The translations under genes were made by a program, and so were the position numbers. Below are positions 42,615 to 51,836 of a DNA stretch of 64,000 nt, piece by piece (position 1 is the first letter of the stretch; the number at the start of each line of letters is the position of its first letter). The notes below the pieces were generated by a model that saw nothing but the letters and a program-made list of their open reading frames with translations, ran no database searches and was not told where the DNA came from. The stretch lies in assembly GCF_014652895.1 (NCBI RefSeq), contig NZ_BMZR01000003.1, forward strand, positions 248,001 through 312,000. Reading direction: 5' to 3'. This DNA is from Psychrobacter glaciei (GTDB taxonomy: Bacteria > Pseudomonadota > Gammaproteobacteria > Pseudomonadales > Moraxellaceae).

Positions 42615-42640
42615 GCTGTGCTGTGCTGTGCTGTGCTGTG
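42615..42640 (+). repeat. Pentanucleotide microsatellite (GCTGT)5
   Basis: Five perfect GCTGT units followed by G, just 10 bp beyond the stop codon of the minus-strand adenosyltransferase. It is not in a coding frame. Confidence 0.9.
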
Positions 42641-42650
42641 TTATGGGTGA

Positions 42651-43292
42651 TTATTTATCATTAGTGAAATTTTGCAAGACTTGACTGTCCCACAGCACTT
42701 CAGAGACTTTGGCAGGATCGGTGCAAAAACGCGCCGCGACGAATAACCAATCAGACAAGCGATTTATAAAGCTAATCGCAGTACCGCGAATGGCTGGTGG
42801 ACGTTGTTGCTGTAAGAGTACCGCTTGGCGCTCAGCACGGCGACAAACGGTACGCGCTATATGCAGCTGACTGACCAATAGTGAGCCTGTCGGTAGAATA
42901 AAGTCTTTTAACGGTGGTAAGGTCGTGTTCATCGCGTCAATTTGTTGCTCCAACCATTCGATATGAGTGGCATTGACACCTTCATATTCTGGCATGGCCA
43001 ACTCGCCACCGATATTAAATAATAAGTGCTGAATAATGACTAAGGCTTGAGCAAAGTCTAGTTCTTTTTGCTGCTGTAAGCGTTCAGGCAACTGCTGTTG
43101 GTTTGCGTTTTCATTATTATGGGCAGCTTGTGCCAAGTGCGCGCGTACCAGACCGATGTGTGAGTTGAGCTCATCGATATCACCCATCACGCTAAATAGG
43201 TTGTCGGCTTTACTCACGCGGCTGCCATCTGCCATACCGGTGCTGCCATCATCTCCGGTGCGTGTATATATTTTGCTTAATCGATTGCCCAT
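42651..43292 (-). CDS. Cob(I)alamin adenosyltransferase, PduO type
   Basis: This cytoplasmic enzyme transfers adenosyl from ATP to cob(I)alamin to form coenzyme B12. The N-terminus KIYTRTGDDGSTG is the ATP-binding signature of the PduO family, and the C-terminal helix has RTVCRRAERQAV and FINRLSDWLFVAAR, which bind cobalamin and ATP. I start at MGNRLSK (43292), which has AAGGA seven bases upstream; an in-frame ATG nine codons earlier at 43319 is less likely. No other cobalamin gene is close, so it probably serves salvage. Confidence 0.92.
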   Translation of the reverse strand: MGNRLSKIYTRTGDDGSTGMADGSRVSKADNLFSVMGDIDELNSHIGLVRAHLAQAAHNNENANQQQLPERLQQQKELDFAQALVIIQHLLFNIGGELAMPEYEGVNATHIEWLEQQIDAMNTTLPPLKDFILPTGSLLVSQLHIARTVCRRAERQAVLLQQQRPPAIRGTAISFINRLSDWLFVAARFCTDPAKVSEVLWDSQVLQNFTNDK

Positions 43293-43531
43293 TTCTACAT
43301 CCTTAACGGTTTTTATCATTGAATAGGGTTAGTTGTGCGCTCATTGTAGTATTTTCCGGCTGATTTCGCTAAGATAATGGGTTAAGTTTTATAAAGTGAT
43401 TATTTTTTATAAAGCGGTAACTTTTAAATTTATCATCTCATTAGTCGCGGTTAGTGGCTAATAGTACGATACTCATATTTTATCGTCATCTCAATTTATC
43501 TATCTTGTTCTAATTAAAAGGCTTTTATACC

Positions 43532-44992
43532 ATGACCACACCTCTTGCCGATGCGATGTCTCAGCTTGCCATTTATGATTCACTGACTGGCGGTAAACGT
43601 CAGTTTGTACCACTCAAAGCCGGGCAAGTAGGTATGTATGTATGTGGCATGACTGTTTATGATTATTGTCATATTGGTCATGCACGCATGATGATTGGCT
43701 TTGATATGGCAGTACGCTGGCTGACGCAATTGGGCTATGACGTCAATTATGTGCGTAATATCACCGATATCGATGACAAAATTATCACGCGCGCTGCCGA
43801 AAATGGCGAAGAGATTGGTGTATTGACTGAGCGTTTTATTAAAGCGATGCACGAAGACTTCTCTGCACTTGGCTGCTTGACGCCTGATGCCGAGCCGCGG
43901 GCAACTGACCACATCGACGAGATGCAGCAAATGATTGAGACGTTGGTCACTGGTGACTATGCGTATGCTGGCGACAATGGCGATGTTTATTATGCCGTCG
44001 ATAGTTTTGCTGACTATGGCAAATTGTCCAAGCGCAATCTTGATGATATGCAGGCAGGCTCGCGCGTTGATGTCGAGAACGATAAGCGCAATCCGTTTGA
44101 CTTTGTATTATGGAAAGCTGCAAAACCTGATGAGCCACAATGGGCGTCACCATGGGGTCAAGGGCGTCCAGGCTGGCATATTGAATGTTCGGCGATGTCG
44201 ACCAAGTGCTTGGGCAATACTTTTGACATTCATGGCGGTGGTCATGACTTACAGTTCCCGCATCATGAAAACGAGATTGCGCAGTCTGAAGCAGCGACTG
44301 GCTGTGAGTATGCACGTAATTGGATGCATGTTGGTTTTATTAATGTCGATGGCGAAAAAATGTCTAAGTCATTGGATAACTTTTCCACCATTCGTGATGT
44401 CATTGCGCATTTCCATCCTGAAACGTTGCGCTTTTTCTTATTATCCAGCCACTACCGCAGTCAGGTGAATTTCTCTGATAGTGCCTTGGAAGAAGCGCAT
44501 AATAGCCTAAGCAGATTATATAATACCTTAAAGTTGGCTGAACAGCAAAAAGGTGAAGAATTAATAATCAATGAGGCGTTAATAAATGACGCTTACAGTA
44601 GCGCTGCTGGGCAAGACTTCATTAAAGCCATGAATGATGATTTTAATAGCTCGACGGCCATTAGCGTGTTGTTTGGGCTGGCCCGTGATATCAATAAAGC
44701 CATCAAAGCTGAAGACGTGGCGAGTGTTTGGCAATGGGCGCAGCAGCTCAAAGCCTTGGCACAGGTATTAAATGTACTACAGCAACCAGTGTCACAGTTC
44801 TTACAAGCAGTCGTCGGTGATCAAGCAGATGACGGGTTAACTGATGCGGTTATTGATGGTCTAATCATTGAGCGAGCAGAGGCTAAAGCCAATAAAGATT
44901 TTGCGCGTGCCGATGAGGTGCGTGAGCAATTAAAAGCGGCAGGAATTGAGCTTGAAGATAGCCGTGCTGGTACGACTTGGCGCCGTGCCTAA
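43532..44992 (+). CDS. cysS: Cysteine--tRNA ligase
   Basis: A 486-aa class I aminoacyl-tRNA synthetase that charges tRNA-Cys. [16 protein letters not shown] contains the HIGH motif and a zinc Cys; the other zinc ligands appear in WHIECSAMS and [14 protein letters not shown]. The KMSKS loop is [11 protein letters not shown]. The C-terminal helical domain ends at a normal length. A terminator follows at 45104-45129, and a partial MITE lies between. Confidence 0.96.
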   Translation: MTTPLADAMSQLAIYDSLTGGKRQFVPLKAGQVGMYVCGMTVYDYCHIGHARMMIGFDMAVRWLTQLGYDVNYVRNITDIDDKIITRAAENGEEIGVLTERFIKAMHEDFSALGCLTPDAEPRATDHIDEMQQMIETLVTGDYAYAGDNGDVYYAVDSFADYGKLSKRNLDDMQAGSRVDVENDKRNPFDFVLWKAAKPDEPQWASPWGQGRPGWHIECSAMSTKCLGNTFDIHGGGHDLQFPHHENEIAQSEAATGCEYARNWMHVGFINVDGEKMSKSLDNFSTIRDVIAHFHPETLRFFLLSSHYRSQVNFSDSALEEAHNSLSRLYNTLKLAEQQKGEELIINEALINDAYSSAAGQDFIKAMNDDFNSSTAISVLFGLARDINKAIKAEDVASVWQWAQQLKALAQVLNVLQQPVSQFLQAVVGDQADDGLTDAVIDGLIIERAEAKANKDFARADEVREQLKAAGIELEDSRAGTTWRRA

Positions 44993-45045
44993 TGCTGTGC
45001 TTAATAGTGCTTTGCTCAATATAGATGGTATCAACCATAAAATAC

Positions 45046-45093
45046 GTCAACTTACCTCACTTTTATCCTCATTTTTAAAATGAGGACACGCCC
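45046..45093 (-). mobile_element. Truncated copy of the 170-bp MITE
   Basis: The segment ending CACTTTTATCC..GAGGACACGCCC, then TA, matches the right end of the copy at 50649-50818 over about 40 bases. The other end is not recognisable. It lies between the cysS stop and its terminator. Confidence 0.55.
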
Positions 45094-45103
45094 TAATAAA
45101 TTA

Positions 45104-45129
45104 AGTCAGCATTGCGCTGGCTTTTTTTT
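45104..45129 (+). terminator. Terminator after cysS
   Basis: AGTCAGC and GCTGGCT form a short stem with loop ATTGC and a run of nine T residues. Confidence 0.75.
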
Positions 45130-45175
45130 GTAGACTGCATTAGGTTAAGAATATACTGAGGCCAAGATTTTTCTT

Positions 45176-47170
45176 ATGCAAAATTTCCTACATTCTCTAG
45201 ACACTACACACGTTAACAACGTCAATGATAGACCTAACGCTATTTATGATGTTGGTGGCAGTGCTGTGCGCCATCATAGTAGACTGACACTTTTACTCAG
45301 CATGCTGATCATGGTATGTAGTGTGTTTTATCTTCCTGCGACAGCGGCTACCAACAACGATACGGTCGTCGAAAATCAAAGTAATGCACTAAATACTGTG
45401 CTTGCGAAGCCAGAAAACTTGGCGGATTACACGGCACAGAAAATTGAACAGATCAAAAAAGAAGGCATTAGTGTCTCGGAGATTGCAGATGAAGTTGTCA
45501 ATCCCTTAGACAAGGATGCAGTGCAGCAAGCAGGCGTACTGCAAGGAGATACGGGTCTCACTGGTGATTATAACGAAAGCTATTATTCTTTAAACAAACT
45601 AAATGCAGGATTGCCACCGCTCGCTGAACCACCAAATTTATCCACGCCGCTTGCCACCTTGGAGTTTTTTCAGTCAGCCGTCATGAAGCAGCAGTATGAT
45701 TTGGCTGCTTATGCGCTCAATATGAATTTGATTGATGGTAAGTTACAGCGTAGTCGGGCGATAGATCTGGCCAAACAACTTGATTTTTTGTTGATTGAAA
45801 AAAAGCTCTATGTTTTTGATGAGTTGCCAGATCGCCCTGACGGTTTGATTGAGCCACCGCTTGGTAGCACGAACAGTATTCAAGGCATTCCTAGACGCTC
45901 TATTCAGCTTGGTTACATTGATTATCGTGAGCGCCGTGTACCCATACATTTAGAGCGTGTGCGCATTGATGATAGTGCGCCTTTTTGGATATTTTCTGCC
46001 CAAACGGTTGGTAATATTGATAACCTCTATGAGCAATATCATCCTGCAAAGTTTGAGCGTTATTTACCAGCGTGGACAAAATTACAGTTATTTAGTATCG
46101 CCATCTGGGAGTTTTTAGCATTACTTGTTTTCTTCTCTTTTACCATGGGAGTGGGCTGGTTACTCAGTAAAGGTGCTGGCAAGATTCTCAATTGGTATGT
46201 CAAAGATAAAGCCGGCAATCGGCTGAGTACGCTCCACCATAATAGCGTGGAAGATTTGGTCAATAAGCTGACAGTACCGCTAACCTTTACCATCAGCTTC
46301 TCATCGGTATTTACCTTGGTATCGGGCGGCTTTCCTTACTTGGATGCAGTCGCTTCCTCTATACGTCCGATTATTTGGATTGGATTGGTCTTTAGCGCCA
46401 TGTGGCTCGGTATACGTGTTATCAACTTTTTTGCCAACCGCTATCAAGATATGCAGATTGAAAACCTAGGAGAGGAGCAGTTTGACAAAGTGCGCCGTCG
46501 TCGAACTTACGTATCGATATTTCGCCGCGTCTTCGTATTTGTCATGGTGTTGGGCAGTATTTGGATAGGTCTGAGTGAGTTTGCCAACATGGAAGGCTTT
46601 GGCAAAACCTTAGTGACTTCGGCTGGCATTGCTGGCGTGGTCATTGGTATCGCCGCTCAACCAATACTGGGTAACATCATTGCTGGAGTACAGGTAGCAG
46701 TGACCCAGCCCGTACGAATTGGCGACAGCGTAATAATGGATGGCAACTTTAGTACCGTTGAAGACCTGCGTTATACTTATGCGGTACTAAAAACATGGGA
46801 TGAACGTCGATTAATCGTGCCGATGCGCGAATTGATCACCGAAATGGTAGAGAATTGGTCGCATACAGAAGTGCATCAGACCTGTCCTGTGTTCTTATAT
46901 ATCGATTACGGCGCAGATATTGATGCCATTCGCCAGCAGTTTATCTCGGTGGTGAAAGACAACAAGCTTTGGGACAACAAAACTGAGCCTGAAATATTTG
47001 TCGTTGAGGTGACTGAAAAGACCATTCAACTGCGCGGCGCTGTTTCAGCGGTAGGCCCTGTAGAAGCATGGACATTGGCCTGTGAGATACGTGAGCAGAT
47101 GCTTGATTATTTGTACCGTGAACAAAAGCATTATTTACCAGCTGAGCACCTTGTATTGAGACAAAAGTAG
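45176..47170 (+). CDS. MscS-family mechanosensitive channel, large form
   Basis: A 664-aa membrane protein. A hydrophobic segment at about residues 36-60 looks like a signal sequence, after a long polar N-terminus. Residues 60-300 form a soluble, probably periplasmic region; then three or four membrane helices follow from about 305. The MscS core is at about 475-560 (GIAGVVIGIAAQPILGNIIA, then TQPVRIGDSVIM), followed by the cytoplasmic beta and alpha-beta domains. It should open under membrane tension and release solutes. The periplasmic part is larger than in MscS but smaller than in MscK. The gene is monocistronic. Confidence 0.88.
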   Translation: MQNFLHSLDTTHVNNVNDRPNAIYDVGGSAVRHHSRLTLLLSMLIMVCSVFYLPATAATNNDTVVENQSNALNTVLAKPENLADYTAQKIEQIKKEGISVSEIADEVVNPLDKDAVQQAGVLQGDTGLTGDYNESYYSLNKLNAGLPPLAEPPNLSTPLATLEFFQSAVMKQQYDLAAYALNMNLIDGKLQRSRAIDLAKQLDFLLIEKKLYVFDELPDRPDGLIEPPLGSTNSIQGIPRRSIQLGYIDYRERRVPIHLERVRIDDSAPFWIFSAQTVGNIDNLYEQYHPAKFERYLPAWTKLQLFSIAIWEFLALLVFFSFTMGVGWLLSKGAGKILNWYVKDKAGNRLSTLHHNSVEDLVNKLTVPLTFTISFSSVFTLVSGGFPYLDAVASSIRPIIWIGLVFSAMWLGIRVINFFANRYQDMQIENLGEEQFDKVRRRRTYVSIFRRVFVFVMVLGSIWIGLSEFANMEGFGKTLVTSAGIAGVVIGIAAQPILGNIIAGVQVAVTQPVRIGDSVIMDGNFSTVEDLRYTYAVLKTWDERRLIVPMRELITEMVENWSHTEVHQTCPVFLYIDYGADIDAIRQQFISVVKDNKLWDNKTEPEIFVVEVTEKTIQLRGAVSAVGPVEAWTLACEIREQMLDYLYREQKHYLPAEHLVLRQK

Positions 47171-47578
47171 TCAATGTCTATTGGTTTGACGCTTAAAAAA
47201 ATTGAATGTACAGCCTCACTATCGATAGACAGCTTTGGGTAAAACCCACTGACAAATATAGCATGCGATTTGCTTGCTTATTTGTTATAATATGGCGTTA
47301 TTTTTAAGGGATAACTAAGCGATTAAAGATAAGGCCGCGCAGTATTTGCGTTTTCTTACCACTGATAAATCAATAGCAGTTTTCCAGTGCTTCTTATTTG
47401 ATTACGAATAATGTTTGATGATAAATAACGACTGGCACATTGCTTATTATCTAAAACTCTATGATTCAAAGCCTTTAACAAACAAGGGTTGAACGTCGTA
47501 AAGTCATAATGGTGATCTTGATTGATTGTCTTAATGCGAAAATCCCACCCATCAAAATAACCACCACTAGGGGTCTGT
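47171..47578. promoter_or_regulatory. Upstream region of guaB with an extended -10 promoter and long leader
   Basis: TGTTATAAT at 47283-47291 is an extended -10 box, with no good -35. It would start a guaB transcript with a leader of nearly 280 bases. A minus-strand reading frame (47356-47607) overlaps the guaB start but has no family features. I see no clear riboswitch or hairpin. Confidence 0.45.
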
Positions 47579-49051
47579 ATGTTACGAATTGTCGATGAAG
47601 CCTTCACCTTTGATGACGTTTTATTGTTACCAGCCTACTCTGAAATCTTGCCAAAATCTGCCGATCTGTCCACGCGCTTGACCAAAAGTATCACACTGAA
47701 TCTGCCGCTAATCTCGGCTGCTATGGATACCGTCACCGAATCTGAAATGGCTATCACCATGGCACAGCTGGGTGGTTTGGGTATCTTGCATAAGAGCATG
47801 GATATCGATAAGCAGGCCACACAAGTACGCCGCGTCAAAAAATTCGAAGCAGGAACGGTAGTCGATCCTATCACTGTGCATCCTGAAATGACGATTGGTG
47901 AATTATTAAGACTGACCCAAAACAACAATATCTCAGGTGTACCTGTGGTAGAAAAGGGCACGGATAAAGTCGTCGGTATCGTCACACATCGTGACTGGCG
48001 TTTTGAGACCAATCTGTCGCTACCAGTTAGCTATATCATGACGCCAAAAGAGCAGCTAGTCACCGTGCAAGAAGGTGAGAGCAATGAAAATATCAAAAAA
48101 TTGCTGCATGAGCACCGTATCGAAAAAGTGATCGTGATTGATGAAGACTTTCGTCTGCGCGGTCTGATTACGGTCAATGATTTTGCCAAAGCTGAAAACA
48201 ACCCAAATGCTTGTAAAGATGAGCAAGGCCGCTTACGTGTCGGCGCTGCTGTCGGTACGGGTGCAGATACGCAAGCGCGCGTTGAAGCATTGATTGCAGC
48301 TGATGTCGATATTATCGTGGTCGATACGGCACATGGTCATTCAAAGGGCGTGATTGAAAAAGTCTCTTGGATCAAGAAAAATTTCCCTCATGTACAAGTT
48401 ATCGGTGGCAACATCGCTACCGGTGATGCAGCTCTAGCGCTACGTGATGCGGGCGCTGATGCGGTAAAAGTTGGTATCGGTCCTGGCTCTATCTGTACCA
48501 CACGTATCATCGCGGGTATTGGTGTACCACAAATCTCGGCCATTGATAATGTCGCCAGTGCACTGAAAGACAGTATCCCATTGATTGCTGATGGTGGTAT
48601 TCGCTTCTCAGGTGACATGGCAAAAGCCATCGCGGCTGGTGCTTCTTGTATCATGGTCGGCTCATTAATGGCTGGTACTGAAGAAGCCCCAGGCGAAGTT
48701 GAACTGTTCCAAGGTCGTTATTATAAAGCATATCGCGGTATGGGTAGCTTAGGTGCGATGTCAGGTCAGAATGGCTCATCAGACCGTTATTTCCAAGATG
48801 CCAAAGATGGCGTAGAAAAACTGGTTCCAGAAGGCATCGAAGGTCGCGTTCCTTATAAAGGACCAGTGGCAGGTATCGTGAATCAATTGGTAGGCGGTTT
48901 ACGTTCATCAATGGGCTATACGGGCTGTGCGACTATCGAAGATATGCGTACCAAACCACAGTTCATCAAGGTGACGTCTGCGGGCATGAAAGAGTCGCAT
49001 GTGCATGACGTGCAAATCACCAAAGAAGCACCGAACTATCGAGTGGATTAA
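47579..49051 (+). CDS. guaB: Inosine-5'-monophosphate dehydrogenase
   Basis: A 490-aa cytoplasmic enzyme that oxidises IMP to XMP, the committed step to GMP. The TIM-barrel domain starts with [17 protein letters not shown]; two CBS domains (about residues 95-205) follow; the catalytic loop is [12 protein letters not shown] with the active Cys; and [15 protein letters not shown] is the flap. The length is standard. It stands alone; guaA is not adjacent. A terminator follows at 49155-49194. Confidence 0.97.
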   Translation: MLRIVDEAFTFDDVLLLPAYSEILPKSADLSTRLTKSITLNLPLISAAMDTVTESEMAITMAQLGGLGILHKSMDIDKQATQVRRVKKFEAGTVVDPITVHPEMTIGELLRLTQNNNISGVPVVEKGTDKVVGIVTHRDWRFETNLSLPVSYIMTPKEQLVTVQEGESNENIKKLLHEHRIEKVIVIDEDFRLRGLITVNDFAKAENNPNACKDEQGRLRVGAAVGTGADTQARVEALIAADVDIIVVDTAHGHSKGVIEKVSWIKKNFPHVQVIGGNIATGDAALALRDAGADAVKVGIGPGSICTTRIIAGIGVPQISAIDNVASALKDSIPLIADGGIRFSGDMAKAIAAGASCIMVGSLMAGTEEAPGEVELFQGRYYKAYRGMGSLGAMSGQNGSSDRYFQDAKDGVEKLVPEGIEGRVPYKGPVAGIVNQLVGGLRSSMGYTGCATIEDMRTKPQFIKVTSAGMKESHVHDVQITKEAPNYRVD

Positions 49052-49063
49052 TTAAAACACTTT

Positions 49064-49110
49064 AGTCCTAATAACTTCTTAATCCTAATAACTTTTTAGT
49101 CCTAAGAACG
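49064..49110 (+). repeat. 17-bp tandem repeat, 2.8 copies, downstream of guaB
   Basis: AGTCCTAATAACTTCTT, AATCCTAATAACTTTTT and AGTCCTAAGAACG follow each other with a 17-bp period, between the guaB stop and its terminator. Confidence 0.85.
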
Positions 49111-49154
49111 TCGATAGTCACTGACAGACAGCATGACAGTGACATCAGGATACA

Positions 49155-49194
49155 AACAGTCAACAATGCCCCGTCATTGTTGGCTGTTTTTTTT
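49155..49194 (+). terminator. Terminator after guaB
   Basis: AACAGTCAACAATG and CATTGTTGGCTGTT form a 14-bp stem with one mismatch, loop CCCCGT, and a run of eight T residues. Confidence 0.92.
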
Positions 49195-49281
49195 GTAAAA
49201 TACACCAATAGATTATAATAACTATTGCCTTGCCTGCGCGTACGTCTGGCGTTTCATTTTTAGACTTGAGGAACATTTGTA

Positions 49282-50649
49282 ATGAGCTACTTTGGCACTG
49301 ATGGTATTCGCGGAAAATTTGGTGAGTTACCGATCACCCCTGATTTTATTCTAAAATTAGGTTATGTGACTGGACTGGTGCTCATAGAAAACAATGACAA
49401 TCCTAGCCGTAAGCCGAGCGTGGTCATTGGCAAAGACACTCGTCTCTCAGGCTATGTGATCGAAGGGGCGCTACAGGCCGGTTTTAACGCAGCAGGGGTA
49501 GATGTAAACATGCTTGGCCCATTACCAACGCCAGCTATCGCTCACTTAACTCGCAGCTTTCATGCAGATGCAGGCGTCGTTATCTCAGCATCTCATAATC
49601 CATACTATGACAACGGCATTAAGTTCTTCTCAGCTGACGGTAAAAAGCTGACCGATGAGATGCAAACGGCGATTAATGACAAATTAAAAGCCATTATGAG
49701 TGACTCTAATGGCAGCGATGTGCTCATGCCTATTCTTGATCCAGCACAATTGGGTAAAAATAACCGAATTAACGATGCTAAAGGTCGCTATATTGAATTC
49801 TGTAAAGGCAGCTTCCCTTATCAGTACGACTTAGCTCATCTAACTATTGTTGTCGATTGTGCCAATGGCGCAGGCTATAGCGTTGCTCCAAGAGTCATGC
49901 GTGAGCTTGGTGCCAACGTGATTGCTATTAATAATACGCCAGACGGTATCAATATCAATGCTGACTGCGGCTCGACCCATCCAGAGAGCTTGCAAAAAGC
50001 CGTACTTGAGCACGAAGCGGATGTCGGTATTGCCTTAGATGGTGACGGTGATCGTATCGTGATGGTCGATGAGATGGGTAAACTGGTCGATGGCGATGGC
50101 ATTTTATACGTGCTTGCCACCCAAGGCAAAACGCCTGCGGTAGGGGTGGTTGGTACGCTCATGACTAACATGGGTCTAGAGTTGGCATTGAAGGAGGCAG
50201 GTATTGCCTTTACTCGTGCAAAAGTAGGCGATCGTTATGTCATGCAAGAGCTTGCCGCTCACGACTGGATACTAGGTGGTGAACCATCTGGGCATATATT
50301 ATGCTTAGACAAGAGCCGTACGGGCGATGCGATCATTGCAAGCTTACAAGTATTGGCCGTTATGCAAGCGCAAAATAAAGCTCTAAGTGACCTTACAGAG
50401 GGCTTTGAAGTACTGCCACAGAAGCTGGTCAATGTACGCTTATCTACCATGCAAGATCCTTTTGAGCATAAAGAGTTAGTCACCGCTTTTGATAAAGCAC
50501 GTGCTACTCTAGAGGGTCGTGGTCGTCTGTTGATTCGTCAATCGGGCACTGAGCCGATGATTCGAGTGATGGTCGAGTCAGATGATGAGATAGAGTGTGA
50601 TGTGATGGCCAATGATTTGGCTGAGCAGATTAAGGCAGTATTGGGCTAG
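49282..50649 (+). CDS. glmM: Phosphoglucosamine mutase
   Basis: A 455-aa cytoplasmic enzyme that converts glucosamine 6-phosphate to glucosamine 1-phosphate for cell-wall precursors. The start [12 protein letters not shown], the phosphoserine loop [14 protein letters not shown], the metal loop ALDGDGDRI and the sugar loop GEPSGH are all present, as is the [12 protein letters not shown] phosphate site. The length is slightly above the 445 aa of E. coli. Its TAG stop codon (50647-50649) is made by TA and the first G of a MITE copy, so the last residues may have been altered by insertion. In many bacteria glmM follows folP; here it stands alone. Confidence 0.96.
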   Translation: MSYFGTDGIRGKFGELPITPDFILKLGYVTGLVLIENNDNPSRKPSVVIGKDTRLSGYVIEGALQAGFNAAGVDVNMLGPLPTPAIAHLTRSFHADAGVVISASHNPYYDNGIKFFSADGKKLTDEMQTAINDKLKAIMSDSNGSDVLMPILDPAQLGKNNRINDAKGRYIEFCKGSFPYQYDLAHLTIVVDCANGAGYSVAPRVMRELGANVIAINNTPDGININADCGSTHPESLQKAVLEHEADVGIALDGDGDRIVMVDEMGKLVDGDGILYVLATQGKTPAVGVVGTLMTNMGLELALKEAGIAFTRAKVGDRYVMQELAAHDWILGGEPSGHILCLDKSRTGDAIIASLQVLAVMQAQNKALSDLTEGFEVLPQKLVNVRLSTMQDPFEHKELVTAFDKARATLEGRGRLLIRQSGTEPMIRVMVESDDEIECDVMANDLAEQIKAVLG

Positions 50650-50818
50650 GGCGTGTCTTCAATTCACTCGATAGTCATCTCAATGGGCTGAAAATGGCTA
50701 AATCTTGCTAAACATCGTCAAATAGCTGGTTAATATCCCGATATTATCTGCACTATTTTTCTTGTTTGACTGTAATTTATCTCATTTTTATCACCATTTT
50801 TGAAATGAAGACACGCCT
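50649..50818 (-). mobile_element. 170-bp MITE-like element, copy 2
   Basis: It begins GGGCGTGTCTTCA and ends TGAAGACACGCCT, flanked by TA on both sides, and is exactly as long as copy 1 at 28091-28260. Reverse-complemented, it aligns with copy 1 along the whole length (for example AAAATGAGATAAATTACAG against AAAATGAGAAAAATTGCAG, and GATTTAGCCATTTT against AATTTAGCCATTTT). It lacks coding capacity. Confidence 0.85.
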
Positions 50819-50882
50819 TAATAATCTCGATAAATAGGTCATTAAAAAGGGCTTAATAATATAACGCAATCAAGGAATAGTT

Positions 50883-51542
50883 ATGAGCATGGACTTTACC
50901 GATCAACGTTTATCGTACGAAAAAGGCGCTCTTGACCAGCAGTCGATTCCTACATCACCATTTGAGCTATTAAAAGGTTGGATTAGCGATGCGACCGAGC
51001 AAAAAGTGCAAGAGCCCTATGCGATGAGCCTTGCTACTTGCGGGGCAGATAATAAACCCAGTGTGCGTATTGTATTAATGCGTGAGATTACTGAGACTGG
51101 TGTGGTATTTTATACCAACTATGAAAGTGCTAAAGGTCAAGATATCGCTGAGAACCCCAATGCAGAAGTGCTGTTCTTTTGGCATGAGCTTGAGCGGCAA
51201 GTCCGTATCAGCGGTAGCATTGCTAAAATAGATGCCAATAAGTCAGCTACGTACTTCCAAAAGCGTCCACACGATAGTCAAGTAGGCGCATGGGTCAGCC
51301 AACCACAAAGCGGTGAAGTTGCTAACCGAGAAGTTATGGAACAGACCTTTGACCAGCTACAAGCTGATTATCCCGAAAACAGCCAAGTGCCAACACCAGC
51401 GTTTTGGGGCGGTTATGAGATTACGATCAATGAGATTGAATTTTGGCAAGGTCGTGCCAACCGCATGCATGACCGTATTGTGTACACCCAAGATAGCAAC
51501 GAGGACAAGGCAGGTTGGACAACTAAGCGCTTATTACCTTAG
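50883..51542 (+). CDS. pdxH: Pyridoxine/pyridoxamine 5'-phosphate oxidase
   Basis: A 219-aa FMN enzyme that forms pyridoxal 5'-phosphate in the last step of synthesis or salvage. The text has SLATCGADNKPSVRIVLMR for the FMN site, FYTNYESAKGQDIAENP, FFWHELERQVRISG, and near the end EFWQGRANRMHDRI with the product-binding Arg. Its final residues RLLP fit the family end. The upstream region is mostly filled by MITE copy 2. A bidirectional terminator follows. Confidence 0.95.
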   Translation: MSMDFTDQRLSYEKGALDQQSIPTSPFELLKGWISDATEQKVQEPYAMSLATCGADNKPSVRIVLMREITETGVVFYTNYESAKGQDIAENPNAEVLFFWHELERQVRISGSIAKIDANKSATYFQKRPHDSQVGAWVSQPQSGEVANREVMEQTFDQLQADYPENSQVPTPAFWGGYEITINEIEFWQGRANRMHDRIVYTQDSNEDKAGWTTKRLLP

Positions 51543-51596
51543 ACGTTAAATTAATAGGTGTGAGGCTGATAGATGTCAGCTTGTTTTAACGCTAAA

Positions 51597-51645
51597 CAAA
51601 ACCCCCTTTAAATCCCTTTATACTGGTATTTAAAGGGGGTTTTTA
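51597..51645. terminator. Terminator after pdxH
   Basis: AAAACCCCCTTTAAAT and ATTTAAAGGGGGTTTTT form a long perfect stem around a loop of about 15 bases. Confidence 0.88.
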
Positions 51646-51691
51646 TGCTAGAGCGTACTTAATATGCCCCAGTTTTTTGCTTTAATCTATA

Positions 51692-51790
51692 GTTAAAATA
51701 CCTCAAAAACGCGACAATACTGCTGATATCAATTTTTTGTCGCCTCTGTCTGCACAGGCACAGCAAGCAAGAAAAATTGATATCATCAGT
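51692..51790 (+). repeat. Dispersed intergenic repeat family C, copy 2
   Basis: GTTAAAATACC, AACGCGACAATACTGCTGA, TATCAATTTTTTGTCGCC, the CTCTGTCTGCACAG block and AAAAATTGATATCATCAG match 29469-29560 in reverse orientation. CTGATATCAATTTTT and AAAAATTGATATCATCAG inside the element can pair as a stem. Confidence 0.8.
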
Positions 51791-51836
51791 CCTAATATTT
51801 GAATGTTCAACAGACCTTATAGTTTTTCGCTTTAAT

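Noticed and set aside
47356..47607. Minus-strand 83-aa reading frame over the guaB start
   Set aside because: It overlaps the guaB start codon on the other strand, has no family features, and no ribosome binding site was seen; it is treated as chance.
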